Notes: generated by a model not told the origin, from the letters alone. DNA of 64,000 bases from Gonocerus acuteangulatus (GCA_946811695.1 OX328125.1:35635751-35699750), one strand, 5' to 3'. Counted from the stretch's first letter, positions 34,291 through 45,735 are shown. Made by a program: numbers and translations.

Positions 34291-35204
34291 AGACATGGTT
34301 GGACGATCTGTAGGAATACCTTCAAAATAAACATTCCAAGATGGCTCAACAACGCTACTGTGAAATGGAGCTAAATTAAGAACAAGGATTTGGTTCTAAT
34401 TATTTGTTTATTTGAGGAGCTCCGCAATGCAGGCGATTAGCTCCGTGAAATGTCTTACATACAAATTCTTCTTAAAAACATAATAATAAACACAGAAAAT
34501 TTTAAAAGTAAAAGAAAATAGTTATGGGAAAACATTACACTCGTCGTATCTATTTACTTTTTCCTGGGCGCATTTTTCTTCGTTCCTTTTGGGTTTTGAG
34601 GTTGACTCTGCTGCAGACAGCTAGTATTTTCTTTACTTCTTCATTCTCCATTTTTTTCCATTTTCATTCGGATGCCTTTCCACTTGTCGGGTGATACTAT
34701 TATCAGTATCGCCCGACAAGTACCAGTGGTTCTAATGAGAAGTAATTAAGCATATATACTGTGTATGTTCATTTTTATTTTTTTTTTTAGGTCCGGCTTC
34801 TTTCCTCGGCGATTTTGCTGTCCGATGCGTTATATTCTGACATTCGACGTTTTTGACAGAAGGTCAACAGAGAAATGTGTCATATGGACAACACGCACCA
34901 AACATCAACACCGTTGGGGAAAGAAGCCGAACCCAAAAATATTATTTCTATGGGTGTGTGTTTAATACCCGAGAATAACTAGACAATTCATTCAATTTAA
35001 ATATCTGGGGTCAAGTGTTTCGTCTCATTCCGACTCTGTCTTTGCAGATTTATTATCATTTTTGCTCGATTATTGTGTTTCCCCAAAAATAATAAATGAC
35101 GTAGTGTATTACAAAAAGAGTTATCTGATTCCTGACCGTACGGCACACCAGGGAGATAGTGTGTTCAGTACTATGCTCCAGACTCCTGATTTTTCCCTTT
35201 GCTG
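34291..35204. other. Small inverted repeats, no gene
   Basis: A perfect-looking hairpin, acttgtcgggtgatac / gtatcgcccgacaagt, lies at 34683-34726. Another inverted pair (ggtccggcttctttcc at 34790 / gggaaagaagccgaacc near 34915) brackets about 100 bp and resembles the outermost end of the 50-52 kb PLE arms (ctcggcttctttct). Confidence 0.5.
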
Positions 35205-35383
35205 GTACCCATTAATAAATTAATTAAAGGCTGGATGGGCCTAGGGACGGTCTGGGGCCCGAATCAGACCCACGAACGGAGACACTAGAAGATAAAATCT
35301 TTAGTGCGCTCGACATTTGAACTCAGTTCCTCCAGCATATTAGTCAAGTGCTCTACCATTGATCTAACCATTGAACTTGCCCT
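35205..35383 (-). mobile_element. SINE-C, tRNA-derived
   Basis: Minus strand reads GGGCAAGTTCAATGGTTAGA, then TAGAGCACTTGACTAATATG, then a GGAACTGAGTTCAAATG B box. The body contains ggatgggcctagggacggtc and cgaatcagacccacgaacgg in reverse. It lies beside (TA)n at 35392-35444. Confidence 0.72.
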
Positions 35384-35389
35384 ATACTT

Positions 35390-35391
<2 letters not shown>

Positions 35392-35446
<55 letters not shown>

Positions 35447-35620
35447 CTGTGTGTGTGGTTTTGTGTACATGTAAGTACATAAATTATAAAGGGGATCATT
35501 TTCAGTTTCTAATAGTTATACCATTCGATGAAGATTTGAACATACTTTTTAAAACTTCTTACATATGTGCAACCACAATATTTCTTTGGAAAGTGCTTGA
35601 AGGGTCTTTGAAGGGGAGCA
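35392..35620. repeat. (TA)n tract and element-E end fragment
   Basis: TA tract 35392-35444; then 35480-35620 (aaaggggatcattttcagtt ... tttggaaagtgcttgaaggg) resembles the end block of element E at 34165-34290. Confidence 0.65.
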
Positions 35621-37458
35621 GTTCCATCCTGGATCTATTGTGACTTTCCCTCATGTTCACTTCTTATCTATGTATGTTGTGGCGCCACACATAATGATAA
35701 CTCCTTGGCAGGAACCCACAGCTATTTCCTGCTACATACTCAAAATTCAGTTAGAGCATTGTAGGTAATGCATATACTCGTCTTTCCGATGGGGGATCGC
35801 TGTGTACACTGAGTGAAGAGTACGGACGTGTGATCTACCGAGCATCGCGGCTTTGAGAGGCTCATGTCGATTGAAAGCGAGTCAGCGGGATGATTATAAG
35901 GGGTGGCAGGAGGGAGGGTAATTTTAATTTGAGATAAGGCGGGGATTACTGTTTGCCTGTAAACAGACTGTACCCCGTGGTTTATGAATGGGTTGGGGGG
36001 GGGGATTTCCCTTCCCCCCCGTGAAAATATCGGAATACCTCCAACCGCCAACACTAACAAAGGCATCCAATAACTTGCTCCCTCCACTTGGAGGATTTGG
36101 AGCGATAATTCCAACAGCCATGCTTCCAATTCCAATTACGTCGGCTCGATAAGCCAAGGATTACTCCAATGGAGTGTTCTTTCCATTGGCTGGATAGTTC
36201 GGGGCTTCCGTCCACAAGGCGACAATTAGATTCAATATAATCGGGGGCCACTTCTAGATTTAATCCATGTTTGTGAAGAATTAATTCAGTGTTGTCAAAG
36301 ATCATCTCTTCAAAGAGAAGTGCTACCATTTGAATAAAACATATTCGTAGGGGTAAAAGCTTTATTAAAAAATTTGTTTTTAAAAAATGTTAAACACATA
36401 AGTGCGAATCTTTCCTTGGCGCTGATCGTGGCTTGATGATGAACTTGAATAGGTTCGAAACTTCGCTAATATAAGTTAATTTTTTAAACAATTTTAAGAA
36501 CTCCTGCCACTTTCTGCAAGAATCAATTGATCCTTTTCCAGCCTCACCTTCCAAATCTACCTTCACCACCAAATTTCCGACGTTAAGCTCCAACTTCTAG
36601 TCTTAAAGTCTTATCACGGATCGTAAATCCCTGAGATACATTTGCAAACGCGCCTTCTTAAGCTATGATAATATGCTCCACTTTCAGAGCCATAATTCGG
36701 CTTTAGATAGCATGTCAGTATTATCTTGCTTTGAATGTAAGAACATAGAGCTGTCCTCGCATATGATGCAACGAGACTGTATTTTTTTTTTTAATGAGTT
36801 TTAGTACACGGGAATCAATGAAAAGTAAATTTATACACACATTAATACAAATTACTACCTTAATTTTCAAGATCTGTGGTTTCACAACTGTGGACTTTCC
36901 TAGTTGGCACTTCCGTATTGCGTCATCAGGGATGGAGGGAGAGGAGAAAAGCTCTTGGATGTTAACAAAATCAAAAAGTCCTTCCCATGAGTTGCATTAT
37001 ATCTGTCTTCTTATTATTTTTTATTTTTTTATTTCTTGCTATCAATTTCAACGCTAGGAGTTGAATCTTGAGACTATACACTCAATGAAACTTCACAGAA
37101 GGTTCATGTTCACCTGTACAGCTTGAACTACCTGTACAGCTGAGAGCGGGTCTCCTTGAGACAGCACTCTTAAGATAGACTGTACTCAGTATGACAATAA
37201 AAAAAAAATACAAATAATAAGAACCACACTACAAGAGCAGGCCTCTGCAACTAACCGAAAATCTAAAGTCAATTAAAGAAATTAGGAATCGCCTGAAGAA
37301 GTTTTTGGAAGAAAAAATAATTTAAGATTTTTTGGTGCGCGATGCCGAACGTCAAAATCCTCTATCACAATAGGACCTGAATTGAATTTCAGAGATTTTC
37401 CATTTTGTTTTCTGCCAATATTATTATAGCTAAAACAAAGTAGGCTGAAGGTCATTTA
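35621..37458. other. No gene supported
   Basis: Minus-strand ORFs overlap at 36329-35740 (for example a frame with LEVAPDYIESNCRLVDGSPE). They are in different frames and match no family I recognise. A degenerate hammerhead-like motif lies at 36430-36475. Confidence 0.4.
36430..36475 (+). ncRNA. Possible decayed hammerhead motif
   Basis: ggcttgatgatgaacttgaa then taggttcgaaacttcgc: a TTGATGA core (C3 mutated), a possible GAAC/GUUC helix II and CGAAAC are visible. Helix I is not convincing. Listed as a candidate only. Confidence 0.35.
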
Positions 37459-37729
37459 CAGTGGCGGCTAAAGGGGAGAGCTTGGGGGGCTTAGCCCACC
37501 CAGAATGTAAATTCACAATCTCTTTTGGTTAAGTTAGAAAAATAAATTGTTTAGCCAAATTAATAGTAATAAGTTCTAATTAATGTATGTTCTTGGTTTA
37601 TCAAATACCTTCTTAATTATTTCAAGGTGCTTAAGTATAAAAATTTGATTCTACACCCACAGGCACGGCGGTAAGCCCAAACTAAATCAGCCCCCCCCCC
37701 CCAGAAATGTTTGTCTAGAGTCGCTTATG
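37459..37729. mobile_element. hAT-type MITE
   Basis: A perfect 8-bp duplication, gtcattta (37451-37458 and 37730-37737), flanks an element starting CAGTGGCGGCTAAAG and ending GAGTCGCTTATG. TIRs are degenerate (about half matched over 11 bp). Interior G/C runs resemble the MITEs at 4488 and 23197. Confidence 0.78.
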
Positions 37730-37970
37730 GTCATTTAATAAAAATGTCCGTTATTATTCCTAGTGTTATTTGGAAAACTTTGAATAGAAACAGTTAATAC
37801 TTTGTTTTGATAAATCGTGAAAAAAACTAAAAACCCGCGGCCAAAAAAAATTGGATGAACAGCGAGATTTATGCGCAACAATGAACAGGAAATTGGCACT
37901 AGCCAAGCGGAAATGACTCGCTTCCACTATTGTTTTATTATTTATTGTTTTACGGCTTGTTTAAATCTAA

Positions 37971-38672
37971 GGGTGCACCTACACTGGACCCGCTCCGATC
38001 CGATCCAATAGCCACCGACTGTCAGAGGAAAAACAAACATATGCCTCTCAATGGAGGTGCCTACATTGGTCCCGACCCGATCCAATCCGGTCAAATCCAA
38101 CGGCCACCGTTTCTTGACCTATTTCGGACCGACGAAGCAAAATGGCGCCAACCCACATTTAGTGTTTCAAAAAGGTCTACAGGTTCTAAATCTTAACCGA
38201 TTTCAATGCATTTTTTTTTTTTTTTTATATCCAAGTAAATAACATTTAGAACAACTTTGTCAATTCACATTTTTGTTTTTTGTTTCCCTTGTTTATTAAA
38301 ATGTGAGGAAAGATTTTTATAACCATCCAACGTCTATAACCTTCCAATATTTATAACTTTCTAATGTTTATAATCTTCCAATGCTTATAACCTGCTAGAT
38401 ACCTTTCTTATAAATCATTTTAAAATATGAATACCAATACTTCTTTTACCTCCAACATTCAACCTTATCGAAGGTTTCTATGCTTATTAGGTGGTATTTC
38501 TTAACTTAATCACTCATTTTCACTTCACTACGAGGTCATTACTGACGAGCTGTGACTAAATCGGATCGGATCGGGTCGAGACCAATGTAGGCACTCACGT
38601 CGGCCACTGTTGGCTGTTATCGATCAAACGAAATCGGATCGGGCAAAATACGGGTCCAATGTAGGTGCAGCC
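37971..38672. mobile_element. PIF/Harbinger-like MITE with a nested relative
   Basis: Ends GGGTGCACCTACACTGGACC and GGTCCAATGTAGGTGCAGCC are inverted; TAA lies on both sides (37968-37970, 38673-38675), as expected for the 3-bp targets of this superfamily. A second, similar inverted pair (ggaggtgcctacattggtcc at 38053 and gagaccaatgtaggcactc at 38578) sits inside, suggesting one related element inserted in another. Confidence 0.7.
38320..38398. repeat. Short minisatellite, about 17-bp unit
   Basis: Five imperfect copies of tataaccttccaatgtt within the Harbinger-like element. Confidence 0.75.
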
Positions 38673-38675
38673 TAA

Positions 38676-38800
38676 GCCTTTGGTGCCGGAGTATATATGG
38701 GTTGCCACCCTTCTTAAACATCCAAGGCAGAGCAAGGAGGTCTTCCAGGTGGCGCATAGAAGAAACATCACAACCTGCTTCTTTAGGGGGAAACCCCGCT
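38676..38800 (-). mobile_element. SINE-A fragment, degenerate
   Basis: gggttgccacccttcttaaa and catccaaggcagagcaagga resemble the SINE-A body at 24320-24370 in the same orientation. The 3' end and head are not clear. Confidence 0.4.
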
Positions 38801-39059
38801 TCCCGTATTAAAAAAACAAAGTAAAGAAACACGCTTCTCATTTACTTATCTTGTTTTAATGAAAAAATTACAAATAAAAAACAACAAAGAATTGCCAAAA
38901 AACTGAGGCAGACAGAGACAAAAATTCGTCCCAAAGGTACACCAGATATTAAGCACCGATTTCCCTGAAATTCCCCTCCAAAAAAAAGAATACAAAATAC
39001 GTGTATACAAGAATAGATTTTAAATGTTCAGATATTTGCACTGAACAGCTCATTCAATT

Positions 39060-39390
39060 ATTAATTTTTCTCAGGAGTAAGCCCAGAGTTCTACCGGACC
39101 TATCGGAACGATTTAGTTCATTTCTACAAAACATTTTTTGCTTCCGGCGAGTAGAACGTGTGCTGAGTTTTGTTGCACTTTAAAAAAAAAAAAAGTCATC
39201 CAATCCTCCCACCCGGACCAATTTTGGTCGTAAACGATCTCACCAAATCGTTTTTTGGCGAAAAACAAAATTTTGCCCGTGATCGTATTAACAGACACAT
39301 ATATATCAATAACGGGAGTAATGTTTAATATCTAGTAGATAGCATCGGTGAAGATTTTAAGATTTTTTTTTTTTTAAATTCTTTCATGAT
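39060..39390 (-). mobile_element. Element E fragment
   Basis: Contains the unit core (acgatttagttcatttctac), the end segment tgatcgtattaacagacaca, a vestigial (TA)n (atatatat) and the gggagtaatgtttaatatct end block, in the same order as 33800-34250. Confidence 0.6.
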
Positions 39391-39394
39391 TTAT

Positions 39395-39541
39395 ATCTAT
39401 CGGTTATCCCCTTTTTCTAGCCAGGATACACTGATGCATTTTATTTTTCCAAAGAAAAGGCGCCACCTCTAGTGGGAATCGAACCGACGTCCTTAGGCAG
39501 GGACTGTCCACGCCTTAGCACTCAAGGGTCCCCGAGTCTCC
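39395..39541 (-). mobile_element. SINE-B, tRNA-derived
   Basis: Minus strand starts GGAGACTCGGGGACCCTTGA, has a GGTTCGATTCCCAC B box and the tatcctggctagaaaaaggg body. Slightly shorter than the 32119 copy. Confidence 0.75.
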
Positions 39542-39649
39542 AATTTAATTTAATAAGTCCATGGGGAAACCCAAAGTACCCAACAATAAATTTATTTCGG
39601 CGCTAATGGCCAAGATTTCTCGATGCGCCGTAAAAAAAATAATTATTTA

Positions 39650-39725
39650 GGGCTGGGTTGGCCTACGGACGGTCAGGGAGGCCGAATCCAACCCACGGAA
39701 GAGGACACTAGATAATAAAATCTAA
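39650..39725 (-). mobile_element. SINE-C fragment
   Basis: ctgggttggcctacggacgg and ccgaatccaacccacggaag match the SINE-C body in reverse orientation. Confidence 0.5.
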
Positions 39726-40465
39726 CCCCCTCTATCCAAGAAACAAGAAGAAAATAAGTCGTTTTAACCTGATTAGGAATAGGACAAACAAATCTCACAC
39801 ACCGCTTCCCCATGCCAAAGAATCCACCTCCAAAAGGATTGACATGCTAGAAGAAAATAAAGAACAAAAATAAATAAATAAAAATATAAAAAATGGAAGC
39901 TTCGGATGTAGAACTATTTACGGATGTCAGTTAGGGCTGTTTTACATCCAGAAATATCGCTTTTATTGAAAATTTCACTAATTTAGTACATATTGGGTTT
40001 CTCTGATCATTCATTTGTTTCAAAATTCTCAATAATATTGCTGTTCCAATCTTCTAAAACAAAACAAAAAAAAAACTACATAAATAAATACAAGCCGAGA
40101 GAGAGAGAGAGAAGAGAAATGCTATGGAGCTGGCTTGAAAGCTGTAAGACGGTGGATTGGGAGAGTTCTCTATAGGAATAGAGTTAGATAAAGTGGATTG
40201 ATAGAAAGAGACAGGGTGTTGAAGAACTATCCAGCCTTTTACCTAAACTAGTGCCGAACTAAAGGAACAGGACTCCTTCATCCTCCACTAGTCCAGCTCT
40301 TCAAGGCATTCCTTTCAGCTCTAGGACCTATTTCTTATACCAATCTGCTTTATTCAAACCTCTTCTTAGAATCTCAAAACAGATTATTAGCCATTTCCTT
40401 GTCAGGAATACAAACTCCTAATATTTCGCCATGGAACGACTCGTACATTTCTGAAATTAAATTTA

Positions 40466-40467
<2 letters not shown>
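39726..40467. other. No gene recognised
   Basis: AT-rich DNA with a short (ga)n patch near 40098. Nothing supported. Confidence 0.45.
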
Positions 40468-40502
<35 letters not shown>

Positions 40503-40885
40503 CTGCTACAACTACTTTCTGCATCTAGAAACGCAAAAATAAGTAAGAAACCAAATAAGTAATATTAAAATCTAATAACGCAAATATGTACCTATTTGGT
40601 TTCATAGTTTCGAACCCGTGACGTCCGAGCTGTGTGACCTAGAAGATTTTAACCTAGTCTAAGACTTTCCCCGAATCAAGACCAACCAGTGTTCCAAGTT
40701 TAGGCAAAATCGGTCAAACGGTGTGGATTTCTATGAGGAACAACAATACAGACCGAAAGCTGGTAGACGTTTTTGACCTGGCCTATGACTCTCCCCGAAT
40801 CAAGACCTACCAGTGTTCCAAGTTTGGTCAACATCTGTCAAACGGTGTGGATTTGTATAAGGAACAAACAGACAAACACGCGATT
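40468..40885 (-). mobile_element. (TA)n then element F, inverted copy
   Basis: (TA)n at 40468-40500 abuts ttagctgctacaac, the 3' end of element F. Two tandem units follow in reverse (ccgaatcaagaccaaccagt..., gtgtggatttgtataaggaa). Matches 20420-20832 on the opposite strand. Confidence 0.7.
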
Positions 40886-40889
40886 TATA

Positions 40890-41034
40890 CAGGGTGTCCC
40901 GTAAATGTCTAGTCATATTGTTGGAAATGATAGAGGACACTTGGGGGAACAATAAATGTTATGTGACGATTTTTTGTTCCCCCAAGTGTCCTCTATCATC
41001 TCCCACAATATGACTAGACAATTACGGGACACCC

Positions 41035-41036
<2 letters not shown>
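40890..41036. mobile_element. Fold-back MITE, TA target
   Basis: Arms of about 60 bp start CAGGGTGTCCCGTAA and end TTACGGGACACCCTG, with a loop of about 20 bp. TA precedes the left end (40888-40889); the right flank is tg inside a (tg)n/(ta)n tract. The terminus and TA target fit a Tc1/mariner-type MITE, though the right-hand TA is not intact. Confidence 0.75.
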
Positions 41037-41044
<8 letters not shown>

Positions 41045-41111
<67 letters not shown>

Positions 41112-41377
41112 GGGCGAGGTTAGTTCAGTGACAGAGCACTCGACTAATATTCTGGAGAACCTGAGTTCAAAACTCGAGCACACTAAAGATATTATCTTCA
41201 AGTGTCTTCGTTCATGGGTTAGATTCGAGGTCCCAACCCGTCCCTAGACCCTCCTAAAAATAAGGTCGCCGGAGCATAGTAATGACCACACTATATCCCT
41301 AGCGTGCTGTATGGTCAAGAATCAGATACCTCTACAGAATGTGTCCCTCTGGGTCCTTGTGGCCTGTTAAGGAACTA

Positions 41378-41378
<1 letters not shown>
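41045..41378 (+). mobile_element. (TA)n followed by SINE-C, best copy
   Basis: The TA tract 41045-41109 precedes a tRNA-like head at 41110: ggggcgaggttagttcagtg (A box), acagagcactcgac, then ctgagttcaaaactcg (B box). The body ends tccttgtggcctgttaagga and runs into another TA tract at 41380. The family therefore appears to end in (TA)n. Confidence 0.78.
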
Positions 41379-41379
<1 letters not shown>

Positions 41380-41419
<40 letters not shown>

Positions 41420-41657
41420 TTTTCTGAATGCTGACCCATTATGTATTTTTTACTTAAAGGCGTATTACGCCTGACTCAAGCCAGTATAGATGACGAGAGG
41501 ACTTCCTGATAAGGAAAGCCCCTGAAGAGGTGCGACACAAAGGCACGAAACATGTCGGGCAAAATATAGCAGTTGTACGGGCAAAATAAAGTAGTTGAAC
41601 GAGAACGAATGGTGTACTGCTTTATCGACCCCCTGCCATAAAAAGAAACAAGAACAA

Positions 41658-41705
<48 letters not shown>

Positions 41706-41708
41706 TAT
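41380..41708 (+). mobile_element. Ribozyme element between two (TA)n tracts
   Basis: TA tracts at 41380-41415 and 41660-41708 hold a 240-bp unit with no ORF of note. It contains a hammerhead at 41518-41560, followed by a 27-bp direct repeat (cgggcaaaataXag...agttg at 41556 and 41579). A related ribozyme with similar flanks (gacgagaggacttc) is at 46767-46813. Confidence 0.78.
41518..41560 (+). ncRNA. Hammerhead ribozyme, ACAUGU family (intact core)
   Basis: Helix I GCCC 41518-41521 with GGGC 41557-41560; core CTGAAGA 41522-41528; helix II GTGC 41530-41533 with GCAC 41543-41546; GAAA 41547-41550; palindrome ACAUGU as helix III; C at 41556 as cleavage nucleotide (GUC site). All consensus positions are kept. 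Helices I and II are short (4 bp each), so loop-loop contacts would matter. Confidence 0.8.
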
Positions 41709-42084
41709 GAAACTTTACGACCAATATATTCGTGACGTATTAGTCATGGAAGGTCTAGTTTTCTTATCAGCACGCCCTGATTGCGTCATCGGGTTGACCT
41801 CATAAGCGGGTTTTAACGCACTATAACAAATTATTGCTAATCTTTGCACTATCTAAAAACAACATTTAGTGCTGACAATATTTAGTGCTTACTTGTAGAA
41901 GAGTGTTATCGATAATTGTCTTATTACAGTTTTACGGTGATATCTTGAGTTACAGAATAGGAAATAAGAAAGAGTAAAATATTTAGTGTTAACAGACCGC
42001 TTTGTTGAATACCGTAGTTGAACTCTAACAAGGTACAGTGTACAAACTCTACGCTAACTGAACACACTATATACAACAAACACA
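41709..42084. other. No gene recognised
   Basis: AT-rich spacer between the ribozyme element and the LINE remnant. Confidence 0.4.
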
Positions 42085-43280
42085 ATATACACAGACGGTA
42101 GTAAGGAGGAAGAGGACATAGACTGTGCCTATATAATCTTTGCAGGCGATAAGACAGATAACCTCATCGAATTCAGTAAAACGAATCTAGGTTTTTAGCA
42201 TTAATTATGGTTGAGACACTGGCTATGTTAAAGGCACTCTCATACGTTCTCCAGTCTAATATCCTTAAAAAACAAAAATAAAACTTAGGACTAACAGTGA
42301 AAGACAAAGGAAAAAATGTTTATCTTTATTGGGTCAAAGCACATGCGGGCATAATTGGCAATGAAGTAGCTGATCTGCAGACTAAAAGTACATCTAAAAG
42401 TCAAGATATCGCGCTATGATGTAACAAAATTTCGAAAAACAGTGTGAAACACTCTTTGAGGAAAACGAGTATCAAAAATGGCAGCAAAGGTGGTCTCAAA
42501 CAGATAAAGCTAAAATTATTCATTCCACGTATCAAAAGTGACAAGAAAACAAAATATTTAACATTTCCGCTGACGCAACTTCTGACCGGTCCCGGAGACA
42601 TTAACTTAATTAGGCCTCTCGTCCACTGGAACCGAAAAGCTGCGAAATGAATTCGTCCGAATTCGGACGAAAACGCACGAACAATCCAAACTCGAGGTTC
42701 CATCATGGACCGCGTCCATTGGGCCCGTATCGTCCGTTTTCGTCCGAACTTGTGCGAAGTGCGAACCGATCCCATTCTGCTGGGATTTATAGTTGCGAAC
42801 GAGTGCGAAAAGTCATGGTTCAAAATTGATTGTGAAATGACGAGCCATCAAGTCTACTGCAAATTCGGAAGAACACTGAGGCAATGGACGAGAGGCATTC
42901 GGACGAACGCCGATCGTCCGAATTCGTTGCTTCGCAGTTCGCAGCTTTTCGGTTCCAGTGGACAAGAGGCCTTACACGGATTTAAATTGACGGAATAAAA
43001 TACATTTTCCTGCGTTCATTACACCGAACTAACGTGCACAATCTAATACACGACTCTAGACATACAGAACACATACGACTACATGCTAAAAAACATTTTA
43101 AAAAATTGGATCATAATCCCAACGGCCTCTACGTAAATAATATTTTCTCCCTAAAATACTTTATAAGGACATATCTGATGGAACAAAATGTTAATTATAC
43201 ACTAATGCCTAACCATAAAATCATCATCGTAGAGTTACTTCGATGTGGAAATATTCAAACGTATTCAAACTGAATAACTT
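42085..43280 (+). pseudogene. LINE remnant with RNase H domain
   Basis: Frames with interruptions read IYTDGSKEEEDIDCAYIIF (RNase H start, catalytic D of TDGS), then VYLYWVKAHAGIIGNEVADL (the WVxxHxGIxGNExAD signature). Further on come FEENEYQKWQQRWSQTDKAK and QLLTGPGDINL, then, after the inserted MITE, HGFKLTE. The order RNase H, then a LLTGH-like motif and a Cys region, is typical of I/Jockey/R1-group LINEs. Stops and frameshifts make it a pseudogene. The upstream reverse transcriptase is absent. Confidence 0.82.
42613..42971. mobile_element. PIF/Harbinger-like MITE inserted in the LINE
   Basis: TIR GGCCTCTCGTCCACTGGAAC / GTTCCAGTGGACAAGAGGCC, with TTA on both sides (42610-42612 and 42972-42974). 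GGCCTCxxGTCCAC ends with a TTA duplication fit this superfamily. Excision in silico rejoins the LINE frame between LLTGPGDINL and HGFKLTE. The interior is rich in ttcgtccg repeats. Confidence 0.88.
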
Positions 43281-43384
43281 TGAATACAAAAAAAGCAAAA
43301 AATAAAATCGTTTTAGCACATAAATTAGAACCTTTGGCTGAAGAAAACTGTCATTCTTATCATACTATACTCCGGCCGCCCGGT

Positions 43385-43462
43385 ACCCATTTAATTAATT
43401 GAAGCCTGAGTGGGCCTAGGAACGATCAGGAATCGAACCATCGAACGACTACGCTAGAAGAC

Positions 43463-43531
<69 letters not shown>

Positions 43532-43690
43532 GGGCGAGGTTAGTTGAGTGGTAGAGCACTCGACGAATGAACTGGAGGCCCTGGTTCATCCCACACTACT
43601 GACCACACTATCCTCCTAGTGTGCCGTATGGTCGAGAATCAAGTGCCTCTACAGTATCTTCCCCACTGGGCCCTTAGCGGCATGATATAT
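43385..43690 (+). mobile_element. SINE-C fragments around (TA)n
   Basis: 43385-43465 is a minus-strand body fragment (gagtgggcctaggaacgatc). A TA tract follows at 43472-43529. Then at 43530 comes a plus-strand head, gggggcgaggttagttgagt, with gtagagcactcgacgaatg and a B box reduced to ctggttcatccc, plus the tail tgtgccgtatggtcgagaat. Two SINE-C copies thus meet at one TA tract. Confidence 0.7.
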
Positions 43691-45459
43691 ATATATATTA
43701 TACCGGGACTGATTTATATATATGTCTCTTTAGGTCTTTTTAAACACACTAGTGGGAAGATAACTTTTTTAACTTCCCTTGGCGATTAAAGAAGATACTG
43801 CCAACTTAAGGAAAAACGTTTTATAAGGAAGATATAAAATTTAATTGAAAGTATACGATAATTATTACGAACCTTCTTCTAGAGATATTATTATCTAAAT
43901 ATTATGTACATAAAGATATTTGATAAATAATAAAGGAGAACTGTGAAAGGAGTTTATTCGGCCATAAAAACGACGGATTTAATGATTTGTCTATTTTATG
44001 ATATTCGTGCCAAGGTTAAGAAGCATTTTTATAGCCCATTACACGGCTAAGATAAAATGGAATTACATCAACTAGAAATATTATGTTACCAACCCACAAC
44101 CACTTTATTGCTCAAAAAAACGCATCATTTTCCTCCATAAACGTATAAATTTGAAAGCGTTACTTCTATTATCATGAACACGGTAATTCTGGTAAAACGA
44201 TAATAAATCGTGTTATTTATTATTATTAACGTCCCTTTAAGTGGCAATAATAATACAATAGTCAGCATATGATTAATATTCTTATATACAGATCTTAGTT
44301 ACTTAAAATAAAACAGCTACATTTTATATTTATATATGTATTTAATTTTAATGCTCATTTGTACAATCACAAATTAGAAATACTGCCTTTGTATATATTT
44401 GTATATGTGTGTGGATGTATGAGTGAATGCTTGTGGATTGTATATATGTATGAATGGGCGTATGTGTGTGTCCATATGTATGCGTGTGTATGTATCTTTC
44501 GATATATATTGTATGACAATATGAAAGTGTGTAGGTATGAATATGTACGTTTCTAAAATATATATATAAAAAAAAATAAAAAATAATAATATTAAATAAA
44601 TAAAAAATGTCATTGTGAATTTATTGTAATAGTATTCATATTTACTATAACTAAAGTACTAACCTCACTAATAATAATTATAACTTAATTAACATTTTAT
44701 TATAAGTAAATTGCTGTAAAAAGAATTTTTTGTAAGCAATAAATAAATTAAATAAATAATAATACAATAGGTTCTCTCAAAGTAGAAGTAATTATTTTAA
44801 CTACAATGGTCATTGACAAAAATAATGTCAAGACATTTTATGAATTTTCTTACATTACTATCTGTTTATTTCTGGAATTCTTACAAATTTCCAGCACCAC
44901 TACATTCTGCACATTTTGGCACCAAGGAATCTAATATGGAGACTCGTTTGGTCTATCTTAAATAACACAGGTCTACAACCAAAAATTTGATTTGATGATT
45001 TTGGCTAATCTCTGTGTTTCTCGGTGTGCTGAGGCCGAGAATGAAGTCCGTTTTTCTCTATCACGTACAGATTTTTTTCAAATCCATAGGACATAATATA
45101 CCTGCTATACACATAAATTTGGTAAGAAGTAGGTTTGTTTTTTTTCCAAACGATTTCTCTTTTTATAAACAGACATCTTTCACTAGGTGGTGTAGGCAAT
45201 GACTCCCTCAGTAGATGTTGTAGGCCTGAGGGTGTCTAGGCACGACCTGTTCAGACAGGAACGTACTTGTTTGGTCTCAGATGTCACCGTCTGAAGCTAA
45301 ACGAGATTGAACCTGTTGTATCAGGAACTTGGAGCTAAATTTCTGTTCATTCTCTCAGTTCAGTAGTATCAACTGAAGTGAACACATTCACTGAGGTCTC
45401 TTAGTTGTGTCAAAGTGATTAAGAACGTATTTTAAGGTTTGAAAGTGCATTTAGACAAA
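43691..45459. other. No gene recognised
   Basis: AT-rich DNA with (tg)-rich patches near 44400-44490. ORFs there come from low complexity. Confidence 0.45.
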
Positions 45460-45735
45460 ATGTCTCATCTTCGTTGTGTTACCAGTCCAGACTACTTCTG
45501 TTTTATCTGTGGTGAGTACACAGTTAAGAAATACCAACGAAATATAACAGGTTTTGTCAAAAATGTATATTATGCATATTTTGGCTTGAGAATAGGAGAT
45601 CAAGATAAAGTGTGGGCTCCTCACAAAGTATGCCATAACTGCGTAGAAAAACTTCGCTTATGGTACAAAGGAGAGTTAAAATCTTTCGGATTTGCTATCC
45701 CAATGATGTGGAGGGAGCAAAAAAACACTCCAAAA
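45460..45735 (+). CDS. Partial ORF, Cys-rich repeat-encoded domain
   Basis: The frame from the ATG at 45460 reads MSHLRCVTSPDYFCFICGEY, continues with RNITGFVKNVYYAYFG and GDQDKVWAPHKVCHNCVEKL, then FAIPMMWREQKN. I recognise this Cys-rich block (C-x(7-8)-C-x2-CGE, GDQDKxWAPHxVC, PMxWREQ) as one that recurs in many uncharacterised proteins of hemipteran and other arthropod genomes and looks multicopy. The likely role is a zinc-binding domain of a mobile or expanded gene family; function is unknown. At 45720 the frame enters a 44-bp perfect palindrome and loses similarity, so the copy is truncated. An in-frame upstream ATG at 45439 is also possible. Confidence 0.55.

Noticed and set aside
35740..36329. 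Minus-strand gene from three overlapping ORFs
   Set aside because: Different frames, no domain, no splice logic; kept only as an unassigned stretch.
41740..41800. Minus-strand CGATGACGCAATCAGG near 41765, with similar CCTGATGACG at 36905 and 28570, as further hammerheads
   Set aside because: CUGAUGA-like cores are present, but none has a paired helix II leading to a GAAA box at the right spacing.
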